Positions 7,301 to 16,673 of a stretch of 64,000 bases of DNA are shown piece after piece (position 1 is the stretch's first letter; each line of letters starts with the position of its first letter). The notes beneath the pieces were generated by a model, which was not told the DNA's origin, ran no database searches, and was given only the letters and a program-made list of their open reading frames with translations. The translations under genes and the position numbers were made by a program. This DNA comes from Hymenobacter mellowenesis (GTDB taxonomy: Bacteria > Bacteroidota > Bacteroidia > Cytophagales > Hymenobacteraceae): the NCBI RefSeq assembly GCF_030581005.1, contig NZ_JAUQSX010000002.1:1-64000 (forward strand). The letters are read 5' to 3'.

Positions 7301-8762
7301 TATTGATTTCGACCGGCTGCTCAGCCAGTTCGTGTACCACCCCAAAAGCCCGCTGATATTCAACACGGGCTTCTTTCTGCTGCTGTTTCTGGCGTTTTTG
7401 GCCGGCTACCAGCTGCTGCGCGACCGGCACCGGGCGCGGCTGCTCTACGTGACGGCCTTCTCGCTGTTTTTCTACTACAAGTCGAGCGGGATTTACTTCC
7501 TGCTGCTCGTGTTTTCGACGATAGTAGAATACAACTTCGCCCGCTGGATTGCCGACTCCGACCGTCCTGGCCGGCGCAAGATGCTGCTCACGCTCAGTCT
7601 GTTGGTGAACCTGGGCATGCTGTTCTACTTCAAGTACACTAACTTTTTCCTGAGCGGCTACCAGGCCCTCACCGGGCAGCCGGTGCCGGTGCTGCACGTG
7701 CTGCTGCCGGTGGGCATCTCGTTCTACACCTTCCAGACGCTGAGCTACACCATCGACGTGTACCGCGGACAAATCAAGGCGCTGCGCAACATCTGGGACT
7801 TCGCATTTTTTGTCACGTTTTTTCCGCAGCTGGTGGCCGGGCCCATCGTGCGGGCGTCGGATTTCATTCCGCAAATTGCCAAAAAGCCCTTCATCTCGCG
7901 CGAAGACATGGGCCGGGCCGTGCTGCTCATCGCGGCGGGCCTGTTCAAGAAAGCCGTCATTTCCGACTACATCAGCCTGAACTACGTGGAGCGCATTTTC
8001 GGCAACCCCACGCTCTTCAGCGGCATCGAAAACCTGCTGGGCGTGTATGGCTACGCGCTGCAAATTTACTGCGACTTTTCGGGCTATTCCGACATTGCCA
8101 TCGGCATCGCGTTGCTGCTGGGCTACCGGCTACCGCCCAATTTCCTCTCGCCCTACCAAAGCACAAGCATCACCGAATTCTGGCGGCGCTGGCACATTTC
8201 GCTATCCTCGTGGCTGCGCGACTACCTCTACATCCCGCTGGGCGGCAACCGCAAGGGCGTGGTCCGGCAGTACGTCAACCTGTTTCTGACCATGCTGCTC
8301 GGCGGCCTCTGGCACGGCGCCTCGCTCACGTTTGTGGCCTGGGGCGCGCTACACGGCGCCGCGTTGGCCGTCGATAAGCTGTTCCAAAAGGTGTTGCGGC
8401 CGGGCAATGACTGGTTGACCAAGCTGCTGGGCTGGTTCATCACCTTCCATTTTGTGTGCTTCTGCTGGATATTTTTCCGGGCCGGCACCTTCGAGGTGGC
8501 CCTGCAAGTCATCCACCAGATTACGCACAGCCTGCGGCCCGATTTGCTGGGTCAGGTCGTAGCTGCTTTCCGGCCGGTGTTTGCGCTGGTGGCGCTGGGC
8601 TACCTGCTCCATTTTATTCCCGATGGCCTCACCCTGCGCCTCGAAACTGCCCTGGCCCGCCGCTCGGTGGTAGAGCAGGCGGTGCTGCTCACCCTTGTCA
8701 TCTGGCTGGTGATTCAAGTGAAATCAGCCGAAATTCAGCCGTTTATCTACTTCCAGTTTTAA
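7272..8762 (+). CDS. MBOAT-family O-acyltransferase (AlgI/DltB/PatA type)
   Basis: 496 residues with about ten or more membrane helices. Conserved MBOAT segments are easy to see: LPVGISFYTFQTLSYTIDVYRG, FFPQLVAGPIVR, FCDFSGYSDIAIG-like YCDFSGYSDIAIG, FWRRWHISLSSWLRDYLYIPLGG (His308) and LLGGLWHGAS (His348, the presumed catalytic His). It moves acyl groups, usually acetyl, from the cytoplasm to the outer face for surface-polymer O-acetylation. Start at 7272 inside the end of the preceding gene; translation is probably coupled. With the two SGNH genes it forms a complete O-acetylation unit. Confidence 0.93.
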   Translation: MDFRYLRPDNIDFDRLLSQFVYHPKSPLIFNTGFFLLLFLAFLAGYQLLRDRHRARLLYVTAFSLFFYYKSSGIYFLLLVFSTIVEYNFARWIADSDRPGRRKMLLTLSLLVNLGMLFYFKYTNFFLSGYQALTGQPVPVLHVLLPVGISFYTFQTLSYTIDVYRGQIKALRNIWDFAFFVTFFPQLVAGPIVRASDFIPQIAKKPFISREDMGRAVLLIAAGLFKKAVISDYISLNYVERIFGNPTLFSGIENLLGVYGYALQIYCDFSGYSDIAIGIALLLGYRLPPNFLSPYQSTSITEFWRRWHISLSSWLRDYLYIPLGGNRKGVVRQYVNLFLTMLLGGLWHGASLTFVAWGALHGAALAVDKLFQKVLRPGNDWLTKLLGWFITFHFVCFCWIFFRAGTFEVALQVIHQITHSLRPDLLGQVVAAFRPVFALVALGYLLHFIPDGLTLRLETALARRSVVEQAVLLTLVIWLVIQVKSAEIQPFIYFQF

Positions 8763-8797
8763 AACTGAAATGTCGGCTTCGGCCTGTGGCAACCAAC

Positions 8798-9169
8798 TTA
8801 CTCTACCCGCCGCAAGCCCAGCACCCCAATGATAATCAGGCTGGTGAAGAAAATGCTTTGCCAGGAAAGCGCCTGCTTGAGGTAAAACGTATCGACCAGC
8901 TTGATGCCCACTACGGCCAGTGCCATCCAGGCCGAATAGGCCGTGGCGGTGGGGATGTCCTTCATCGCCAGCGACAGAAAATACACGTTGGCCAGCCCGA
9001 AGCCCACGTAGGCCAGCAGCGGCAGCACCGGCAGCAGCAGCGCCGGCTGCCCCAGGCTGTGCGCCCAGGCTATTTCCTTGATGCGCTGCATGCTCAGCGC
9101 TTTGAGGCTATACGTCCAGCAAACCTCCATGAAAGAGGCCAGAAACAGGGAAAACCAGGGATTGAGCAA
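8798..9169 (-). CDS. Small multidrug resistance (SMR) family transporter
   Basis: 123 residues and four membrane helices. The first helix carries FMEVCWTYSLK with Glu15, the proton/substrate-binding Glu of SMR proteins. TAYSAWMALAVVG matches the second conserved SMR segment. SMR proteins work as antiparallel dimers exporting cations, or guanidinium in the Gdx subtype; the substrate cannot be read from sequence. It starts two bases after the stop of the oxygenase gene at 9172, so the two are translationally linked. Confidence 0.88.
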   Translation of the reverse strand: MLNPWFSLFLASFMEVCWTYSLKALSMQRIKEIAWAHSLGQPALLLPVLPLLAYVGFGLANVYFLSLAMKDIPTATAYSAWMALAVVGIKLVDTFYLKQALSWQSIFFTSLIIIGVLGLRRVE

Positions 9170-9171
9170 GG

Positions 9172-10173
9172 TTAGCGGGTAAGAGCGGCGGAAGGGGAGG
9201 AAGCGGTTTCGGCGGGCGCGGTAGCAACGGGCGCGGCGCCAAAATTACCGCCCGGGCGCTGGGCCGGAATGGTTTCGGTGTAGGGCTCGGGCACGGGCCA
9301 GCCGTGCAGCGGTTTCAGGGCCGGCACGCGGTCGGTGAGCTTGGTGAGCAGGCGCCCGCGGATGCCGTGGTAGGCGCGGAACAGGCGGGAGCGTTTGGCC
9401 AGCTCCGCCTCATCGAACCGGGCTACGGAAAAGACGTGCTGGCTGAAATAATCCTTCGGGAAGGCGTAGGGCAGGCCCCATTTCAGCGGCTTGTGGTCGG
9501 GCCGGTAGGCGGTGCCGAAAATCCAGTCCCAGAAGGCAAATTTGGTGGAGAAGTTGGCGTAGAACACCTCCTCGTGGTCGGCGTGGTGCCAGAGGTGCAT
9601 CTCGGGGCCGTTGATGAAATATTGCAGGCGGCCCGAGCGCACGTCGATGTTGCAGTGAATCCAGATGCCCCACACGGCATCGATGCAGGCCTTGATGGGC
9701 ACCACCATGGGGTCGGCGCCGAGCAGGATAATGGGCGCAAACTCAATGGTTTGGTTGATGATGATTTCCAGGGCGTGCGAGCGGGAGCCAGCCAGCCAGT
9801 CCACCTGCTTGCCCGAGTGGTGCGCTTCGTGCGTGCGCCAAAACAGCGGGCTGCTGTGCTGAAACCGATGAAACCAGTAGATGTAAAAGTCGTGCGTCAC
9901 CACGAAAAACAGCACCTGCCCCCAAATTGGCCAGCCCGTTACAAAATGTAGCTTCGAAAACCCAAAATGCTGGTCGAGCGGCTGAATGATGTAGTCGAAG
10001 ATGATGATTTTCAGCGCGAAGCTCTGCACGAAGGTGTAGAGCACCAGGTCCGTCCAGAAGCCCTCGCGGAAAAACGGCAGGCCCTTGCGGTACGGAATGA
10101 TGCGCTCCAGCGTAATCACGATGGCCACCCAAACGAGCAGAATGGCCGTGGTGATGAGTTCGACTTTGGGCAT
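9172..10173 (-). CDS. Sterol desaturase / fatty acid hydroxylase family membrane protein
   Basis: 333 residues with four to five membrane helices. The di-iron histidine boxes are visible: HDFYIYWFHR, HEAHHSG, and HLWHHADHEE. Family members hydroxylate or desaturate lipids in the membrane; in Bacteroidota substrates include carotenoids and fatty acids, so the substrate is uncertain. The C-terminal region (about 290-333) is Pro/Ala-rich and poorly conserved. Directly upstream of the SMR gene. An R1 palindrome (10197-10306) lies between its start and the sugar cluster. Confidence 0.88.
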   Translation of the reverse strand: MPKVELITTAILLVWVAIVITLERIIPYRKGLPFFREGFWTDLVLYTFVQSFALKIIIFDYIIQPLDQHFGFSKLHFVTGWPIWGQVLFFVVTHDFYIYWFHRFQHSSPLFWRTHEAHHSGKQVDWLAGSRSHALEIIINQTIEFAPIILLGADPMVVPIKACIDAVWGIWIHCNIDVRSGRLQYFINGPEMHLWHHADHEEVFYANFSTKFAFWDWIFGTAYRPDHKPLKWGLPYAFPKDYFSQHVFSVARFDEAELAKRSRLFRAYHGIRGRLLTKLTDRVPALKPLHGWPVPEPYTETIPAQRPGGNFGAAPVATAPAETASSPSAALTR

Positions 10174-10196
10174 GGTGTAGGAGGTCTCTAAAAAGT

Positions 10197-10306
10197 AAGA
10201 ACGTCATGCTGAGCGCAGCCGAAGCATCTCGCGTGTGGTAGTAACTCAATCGATTGGATTACTGCTGCACGCGAGATGCTTCGGCTGCGCTCAGCATGAC
10301 GTTCTT
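10197..10306. repeat. R1 palindromic repeat
   Basis: Perfect 39-bp inverted repeat arms (10197-10235 and 10268-10306) around a variable centre. The arm begins AAGAACGTCATGCTGAGCGC and continues to GCATCTCGCGTG. It is the best-preserved R1 copy in the window. It lies between the oxygenase gene start and the neuB-like stop. Confidence 0.95.
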
Positions 10307-10344
10307 TATTTGTTCACGGGTTCAGGCGAAACAACCCAAACAGG

Positions 10345-11235
10345 CTACTCCTGGTTCGGCGTCAGCTCGCGGCGCAGGCGGGCGCGGGGCTCCAGTTCGG
10401 AGTCGTACACGCGCTTGATGCCGTCGCCAAGGCCCTCCTCCACGTCGCGGATGTCGCGCACGAGCTTGGCCATGCCGCCGGGCTCCACCGAGGCAGCGTG
10501 GTCGGAGCCCCACATGGCACGGTCCAGGGTGAAGTGGCGCTCTACGAAGCTGGCGCCCAGCGTCACGGCGGCCACGGTGGTGGCCAGGCCGGTTTCATGG
10601 CCCGAGTAGCCGATGGGCGTGCCGGGGAACATGCCTTGCAGCACGGGCACCATGCGCAGGTTCAGTTCGGCTGGCGGGCAGGGGTACGACGAAGTGGAGT
10701 GCGCAATCATGAGCTTATCCAAGCCCACCCATTTCACGGCCTGGTTGATTTCGTCGAGAGTGCTCATGCCGGTGCTCAGCATCAGTGGGCGGCCGGTGGC
10801 GCGCACGCGGTCGAGCAGGGGCTTATCGGTGAGGGAAGCGGAAGCCATTTTATAGAGCACGGGCTGGAATTGCTCCATAAAATCCACCGACGGCTCGTCC
10901 CAGCACGAGGCGAACCAGTCGATGCCCAGGGCGCGGCAATAGTCGTCGATGGCCGTGTATTCGGCCTGGCCAAATTCGGTGCGGCGCTTGTAGTCGATGT
11001 AGCTCATGCGTCCCCAGGGGGTGTCGCGCTGCTTTTCCCACTGGTCTTTGGGCACGCACAACTCGGGCGTGCGCTTCTGGAACTTCACAGCATCGCAGCC
11101 GGCCTTGGCGGCTTCGGAAATGAGCTGCTTGGCCAGGTCGAGCGAACCGTTGTGGTTGATGCCGATTTCGGCAATGATATAGGCCGGGTGGCCCGCGCCA
11201 ATGAATCGGTTTTTGCGAATTTCAACAGCTTGCAT
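10345..11235 (-). CDS. NeuB-family sialic/nonulosonic acid synthase-like protein
   Basis: 296 residues. N-terminal IIAEIGINHNGSLDLAKQLI, AVKFQKRTPELC, then YKMASASLTDKPLL, LSTGMST, HSTSSYPCP, IGYSGHE and VERHFTLDR are the classic NeuB TIM-barrel signatures for PEP-dependent condensation to a nine-carbon keto acid. The usual C-terminal SAF (antifreeze-like) domain of about 60 residues is absent; the protein ends after VYDSELEPRARLRREL. Which amino-sugar or aldose it accepts is unknown. It is the last gene of a leftward cluster of sugar enzymes. ATG at 11235 chosen; an upstream in-frame ATG at 11337 would put repeat sequence into the protein. Confidence 0.88.
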   Translation of the reverse strand: MQAVEIRKNRFIGAGHPAYIIAEIGINHNGSLDLAKQLISEAAKAGCDAVKFQKRTPELCVPKDQWEKQRDTPWGRMSYIDYKRRTEFGQAEYTAIDDYCRALGIDWFASCWDEPSVDFMEQFQPVLYKMASASLTDKPLLDRVRATGRPLMLSTGMSTLDEINQAVKWVGLDKLMIAHSTSSYPCPPAELNLRMVPVLQGMFPGTPIGYSGHETGLATTVAAVTLGASFVERHFTLDRAMWGSDHAASVEPGGMAKLVRDIRDVEEGLGDGIKRVYDSELEPRARLRRELTPNQE

Positions 11236-11252
11236 AAGATGTTTGGTTTTAA

Positions 11253-11341
11253 TTGTTAGTTGCTCGTTGTCAGTTGTTCGGTTGCTCAATGGTTGTTTCA
11301 AAGAGGAAACTAACAACTGACAACGAGCAACTGACAACTAA
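11253..11341. repeat. R3 palindromic repeat
   Basis: Inverted repeat whose right arm reads TAACAACTGACAACGAGCAA then CTGACAACTA; the left arm is its near complement. It ends two bases before the SDR stop codon (11343-11345) and begins 17 bases upstream of the neuB-like start. Confidence 0.9.
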
Positions 11342-11342
11342 A

Positions 11343-12161
11343 TTAAATGGCCGTCCAGCCGCCGTCCACTACCAGGTTGGCCCCGGTCATGTACGCCGAC
11401 GCATCCGAGGCCAAGAACACGACCGCGCCCTGATAATCGGTGGGCGAGGCCATGCGGCCCAGCGGCGTTTTGGCGCTGTATTGCTTGATGAAAAATTCGT
11501 CCTGGCTGTTTTCGACGCCGCCGGGCGAGAGCGTGTTCACGCGCACGCCGGCCTGGCCCCAGTAGGCCGCCAGGTAGCGCGTGAAATTCACCACCGCGCC
11601 CTTGGTCATGGGGTAGGAGGGGGATTTGTAGAAGGTTTGCTCACCGGCCTCGTTCCGATAAATGCTTTGGTCGGGCCCCACGATGCCGTAGGTGCTGGCC
11701 ACGTTGATGATGCTGCCGTGGCCCTGCTGCGCCATGGGCGTGCCGAACACCTGCGCCGCCAGAAACACGCCCGTCACGTTCACCTCCAGCACTTTCTGAA
11801 AAGTAGCCAGCGGGAAGTTCTCGAACTTGCTCAAATCGGCTGCCAGCGCGGGGTTCTCGAACATGTCGTTGATGGCCGCATTGTTCACGAGCACATCAAT
11901 GTGGCCGAATTGCGCCAGAATCTGGTCGCGCGCGGCGGCCAGCGAGTCGGGATTGGTGACATCAACGGCTAGCGGTAGGTGCGGGCCGCCCGGTAAGCCT
12001 GCCGCCGTGGCCGCGCACGTCTCGGCGTTGATGTCGGCCACCACCACGTTAGCGCCGGCCTGGGCCAGGGCTTCGCAATGCTTGCGGCCAATAAGCCCGC
12101 AGGCGCCGGTTACGATGGCCGTCTTGTTGGTGAGGTCGAAGAGATTCAAGGTGTCTACCAA
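11343..12161 (-). CDS. Short-chain dehydrogenase/reductase (PtmA-like)
   Basis: 272 residues. Rossmann motif TGACGLIGRKH near the N-terminus (TGxxxGxG variant), NNAAIND, a catalytic Ser in NVASTYG, and YPMTKGA with the Tyr-x3-Lys pair, then VNTLSPGGVE. The insert EAGEQTFYKSPS before the active-site Tyr and the TRYLAAYWGQ helix resemble SDRs found beside NeuB in surface-sugar loci such as PtmA. Expected to oxidise or reduce a sugar intermediate with NAD(P). It sits between the neuB-like and aminotransferase genes, with an R3 palindrome on one side and R1 on the other. Confidence 0.88.
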   Translation of the reverse strand: MVDTLNLFDLTNKTAIVTGACGLIGRKHCEALAQAGANVVVADINAETCAATAAGLPGGPHLPLAVDVTNPDSLAAARDQILAQFGHIDVLVNNAAINDMFENPALAADLSKFENFPLATFQKVLEVNVTGVFLAAQVFGTPMAQQGHGSIINVASTYGIVGPDQSIYRNEAGEQTFYKSPSYPMTKGAVVNFTRYLAAYWGQAGVRVNTLSPGGVENSQDEFFIKQYSAKTPLGRMASPTDYQGAVVFLASDASAYMTGANLVVDGGWTAI

Positions 12162-12176
12162 GTTTTGAATACAATT

Positions 12177-12279
12177 AGAACGTCATGCCGAGCGCAGTCG
12201 AGGCATCTCGCTTGCATCGTCGAACGATTGATTTATTGCTGCACGCGAGATGCTTCAGCTACGCTCAGCATGACGTTCT
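12177..12279. repeat. R1 palindromic repeat
   Basis: Imperfect arms 12177-12211 and 12245-12279, with outer sequence AGAACGTCATGCCGAGCGCA. It ends three bases before the aminotransferase stop codon at 12283. Confidence 0.92.
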
Positions 12280-12282
12280 TTA

Positions 12283-13617
<1,335 letters not shown>

Positions 13618-13635
13618 GGGGAAGGGCTATTTAAA

Positions 13636-13751
13636 AGAACGTCATGCAGAGCGCAGCGAAGCATCTCGCGTGCTACTACTAATCAATGACGTTGAAACAA
13701 TTGAGTTACTTCGGCACGCGAGATACTTCGCTGCGCTCTGCATGACGTTCT
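13636..13751. repeat. R1 palindromic repeat
   Basis: Arms 13636-13673 and 13714-13751, outer AGAACGTCATGCAGAGCGCA. The right end overlaps the first two bases (on the + strand) of the stop codon of the transketolase C-terminal gene (13750-13752). Confidence 0.93.
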
Positions 13752-14703
13752 ACTCTGCAAACTGGTTTTCCAGCACTGCCGGACCTTCGGCAATGGCCGC
13801 GCCCGACTCGCCCAGATACTCGCTGATGCGACGGGCAATGTGGTGGCCGGTAAAGCCTTCGTACTCCAGCACCGCGCTCAGGCGGCCGGGGCGGTACCAC
13901 CGTTCCTCCAAAGCCAGCGGCAGCACGCGGGCCGTGAGCTGGTTGCGAAGCAGCACCTCGGCCAGAATGGAATAGAGGCCGCCGGTTACAAAATGGTCTT
14001 CCACCGTCACGATGAGCGAGCCGCGGCGCACCACTTCCAGCAGGGCCGCTTCGTCAATGGGCTTGAGGCTGCGCAGGTTGATGAGACCCACGGATTTACC
14101 TTGGGCCTGCAGCAGCTCGCGCGCCACCAGCGTCTGCTCGAAGAGCATCCCGTAGGTGAGAATGGTGATATCGGTGCCCTCGGCCACGATTTCGGCCTTG
14201 CCCAGCTCGAAGGGGGCATGCTCGTAGTTGGCGGGGCGGGTATTTACGCGCACGTAGGCCGGCTGGGGCGAGGCCCAGATGGCGGGCAGCATGGCCAGCA
14301 TGTCCTGCTCATCGGCGGGGGCGAAAACGGTCATGCCGGGAATGCCGCGCATGAGGCTTACGTCTTCAATGGCTTGGTGCGTCGGCCCGTTGCCATCGGA
14401 AAGAAAGCCGGGCACGAAGCCGCTCAGCTTTACTGGCAGCTGGCCGATGCCCACGTCGGTACGAATAAACTCGAAGGCCCGCAGCGTAAGAAACGTGGCC
14501 AGCGCGTGCAGAATAGGCACCCGCCCGCGGAGGGCTAGGCCGGCCGCGGCCCCGATGAGGGTTTGTTCCGTGATGCCGGTGTCGATGAAGCGCGGGCCGA
14601 GCACGGCGGGCAGATTGCGGATGAGGGCGCGGTTTTCGGCCGTCATCACCACGATGCGCTCATCGGCGAGGGCGGTGTGTTTAATTAATTCTTCGTAGTT
14701 CAT
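13750..14703 (-). CDS. Transketolase, C-terminal subunit (split)
   Basis: 317 residues covering the pyrimidine-binding and C-terminal transketolase domains. FIDTGITEQTLIGAAAGLAL holds the TPP-activating Glu; FEFIRTDVGIGQLPVKL and SDGNGPTHQAIEDVSLMRGI are typical of split transketolases and DXS-like proteins. The C-terminal domain contains LKPIDEAALLEVVRR. It needs the N-terminal subunit encoded next upstream. Together they should transfer a two-carbon ketol unit. ATG at 14703 is four bases from an R2 palindrome, so the leader is repeat-derived. Confidence 0.9.
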   Translation of the reverse strand: MNYEELIKHTALADERIVVMTAENRALIRNLPAVLGPRFIDTGITEQTLIGAAAGLALRGRVPILHALATFLTLRAFEFIRTDVGIGQLPVKLSGFVPGFLSDGNGPTHQAIEDVSLMRGIPGMTVFAPADEQDMLAMLPAIWASPQPAYVRVNTRPANYEHAPFELGKAEIVAEGTDITILTYGMLFEQTLVARELLQAQGKSVGLINLRSLKPIDEAALLEVVRRGSLIVTVEDHFVTGGLYSILAEVLLRNQLTARVLPLALEERWYRPGRLSAVLEYEGFTGHHIARRISEYLGESGAAIAEGPAVLENQFAE

Positions 14704-14707
14704 GGAA

Positions 14708-14775
14708 TGTAGCGCGGACTCTGTGAGTCCGCGTATGAATGGGGTGAGGCGCGGACTCGCAGAGTCCACGCTACA
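14708..14775. repeat. R2 REP-type palindrome
   Basis: Left arm TGTAGCGCGGACTCTGTGAG then TCCGCG; right arm GCGCGGACTCGCAGAGTCCA then CGCTACA. Same family as the three copies around the RAYT gene at 44376. It lies between the two transketolase-subunit genes, four bases from the start of one and five from the stop of the other. Confidence 0.95.
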
Positions 14776-14780
14776 GTTTA

Positions 14781-15638
14781 TTACCGCACCGTCAGCGTTT
14801 CACTCGTCAGCGTGGTGGCCTCCTGGCTGTGTAGCTCGCGCAGCAATTCCTGCACCTCCTCCGATGAGAAGTTGCAGAACCAGCGGTCGGCCCGCGCTTC
14901 GATGCTGGGCAGGCCACGCCCGCGCACCGTGTCGCAGATGATGACCGAGGGCTTGGTGTCGGAGAAGGGGAGGGCCGAGAAGGCTTCTTCCAACTGCGCG
15001 AAATCGTGGCCATCAATCCGGCGCACCTCGCAGCCGAAGGCCTCGAACTTGGGCGCCATTGGCTCCAGCGGAATCAGGTCTTCGGTGGCCACGTTGGCCT
15101 GGAAGTGGTTGCGGTCGACGACCAGCGTGAGGTTGTTGATTTTGTGGGCGCTGGCCACCAGTAGGCTTTCCCACACGGTGCCTTCGTTCAGCTCGCCGTC
15201 GCCGGTGATGACGATGACCTTGTTGTCCTGGCCGCGCATTTTGCAGTCCATGGCCACACCCAGGGCCACGCTGGGCAGGTGGCCCAGTGAACCCGAATGG
15301 AATTCCACGCCCGGCACGTTGCGGTTGGGGTGCCAGTAAATGTGGTCGTCGGTGCTCAGGTGCTGGTCGAGGCGCGCTTTGTCCATAAAGCCCAACTCCA
15401 CAAAAGTGCCGTAGAGGGCGGGCACATCGTGGCCCTTGCTCAGGAACAGGTAGTCGCGGCTGGGGTCGGTGAGGTTGTCGGGCCGCACGTTCAGGCAGTC
15501 GGCGTAGAGGTACACCAGCAGGTCGGCGCAGCTCAGGGAAGCGCCGGTGAAGCAGCCGCCGTCGGTGCTCAGGCGCACGATGTGCTCGCGCACGCGCAGG
15601 GCCAGTTGCTGTAGTTTCTGTTGTTGCTCAGGAAGCAT
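14781..15638 (-). CDS. Transketolase, N-terminal subunit (split)
   Basis: 285 residues with the TPP diphosphate-binding domain. GGCFTGASLSCADLLVYLY, FLSKGHDVPALYG, HSGSLGHLPSVALG, then VITGDGELNEGTVWESLLVA (the GDG...N TPP motif) and VDRNHFQ are clear. It pairs with the C-terminal subunit downstream. Housekeeping transketolase is usually one long chain, so this split pair inside a sugar cluster is likely a pathway-specific enzyme. Separated from its partner by an R2 palindrome and from the cytidylyltransferase gene by R3. Confidence 0.9.
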   Translation of the reverse strand: MLPEQQQKLQQLALRVREHIVRLSTDGGCFTGASLSCADLLVYLYADCLNVRPDNLTDPSRDYLFLSKGHDVPALYGTFVELGFMDKARLDQHLSTDDHIYWHPNRNVPGVEFHSGSLGHLPSVALGVAMDCKMRGQDNKVIVITGDGELNEGTVWESLLVASAHKINNLTLVVDRNHFQANVATEDLIPLEPMAPKFEAFGCEVRRIDGHDFAQLEEAFSALPFSDTKPSVIICDTVRGRGLPSIEARADRWFCNFSSEEVQELLRELHSQEATTLTSETLTVR

Positions 15639-15644
15639 GGGTTA

Positions 15645-15731
15645 TTAGTTGTCAGTTGTTCGTTGTCAGTGGTTAGTCAGCAATTGCCCGTTCCCAGCCC
15701 TAATAACTGACAACGAACAACTGACAACTAA
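15645..15731. repeat. R3 palindromic repeat
   Basis: Left arm TTAGTTGTCAGTTGTTCGTT then GTCAG; right arm complementary, ending ACTAA at 15731. The stop codon of the cytidylyltransferase (15728-15730) lies inside the right arm. Confidence 0.9.
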
Positions 15732-16534
15732 AGCATCTTGGTTTGCGACGAATCCACGGTTTTGAGTTCGTCTAAATGGTTGCGGTACCAGTTCACGCCC
15801 GCCAGGTGGGCGTTGAGCTGGGCAATGTCGGGCCGCTGTTCTAGCAGGTGGAGAATGTCGGACAGCCCAAAATCGGGCTTAGTGGGGTACAGTGCCTCGT
15901 AAACGGCGCTGATGAAGGCGTAGTCTTCCGGGTAGTCAATCGTCCAGCGGTGGCTCATCGAATAGTCCCGGCCCGCGTCCCAAGTCACGTTGCCGATTTG
16001 AAACCGGCCGGGGTTTTCCCAGAAAAAAGGCGTGGTGTGCTCACGCTCCAGCGGCCGTTTGGCTTCGCGCCAGGCCGTTTCCAGCGCCGCGAAAGGCATT
16101 ACTTCCACATCATTGCCGTCGGGGAAGGTGGGCGGGTGCAGGTTGCTCACAAAATCGTAGCGCTCAGCAAAGTCGAGGTAAAAACGCACCACTTCGTCGA
16201 TGATGGCCGGGTCGATGAGCGGGCAGTCCGACGGGATTTTCAGCACTACATCGGCGCCGTGCTGGCGGGCGGCCTGGTAGTGGCGGTCGAGCAAATCCAG
16301 GGCATCGCCCCGGAAGCATTCGATGCCGTGGGCCGCGCAAAGGTCCGCAAGGACGTCATCGGCCGCCTCGGTGGTAGTGGCCACCACCACGGTGCCGGCC
16401 AGCCGGGCGCGCTGCACCCGCTCCACCATGCGCACCAGCAGCGGCTGGCCCGCCAGTGGCAGCAGCACCTTGCCGGGCAGGCGCGATGAGCCCATGCGGG
16501 CTTGCACAACGGTCAGGACGCGGGGAAGGGCCAT
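15728..16534 (-). CDS. SpsF-type cytidylyltransferase / glycosyltransferase-family nucleotidyltransferase
   Basis: 268 residues. VVQARMGSSRLPGKVLLPLAG is the N-terminal nucleotide-binding signature of SpsF and CMP-sugar synthetases; VLKIPSDCPLIDP carries the metal-binding Asp; SHRWTIDYPED follows. Expected to activate the keto-acid sugar with CTP, giving a CMP-sugar. Its stop codon TAG is supplied by the R3 repeat. Placed between the transketolase subunits and the glycosyltransferase, it fits the activation step of the pathway. Confidence 0.88.
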   Translation of the reverse strand: MALPRVLTVVQARMGSSRLPGKVLLPLAGQPLLVRMVERVQRARLAGTVVVATTTEAADDVLADLCAAHGIECFRGDALDLLDRHYQAARQHGADVVLKIPSDCPLIDPAIIDEVVRFYLDFAERYDFVSNLHPPTFPDGNDVEVMPFAALETAWREAKRPLEREHTTPFFWENPGRFQIGNVTWDAGRDYSMSHRWTIDYPEDYAFISAVYEALYPTKPDFGLSDILHLLEQRPDIAQLNAHLAGVNWYRNHLDELKTVDSSQTKML

Positions 16535-16673
16535 GTTGAAGCTGGGAATACGGTGTAGTCGGCAGGCCGACGAAAATACTCTGAAAAATCACTGCCCATT
16601 CGGGTGCCCTACAGCTAATCGGCTGGCTGCTATTTCCTTAAATTTTCGGGCAGAAATGCCAATAACTGCCGGT

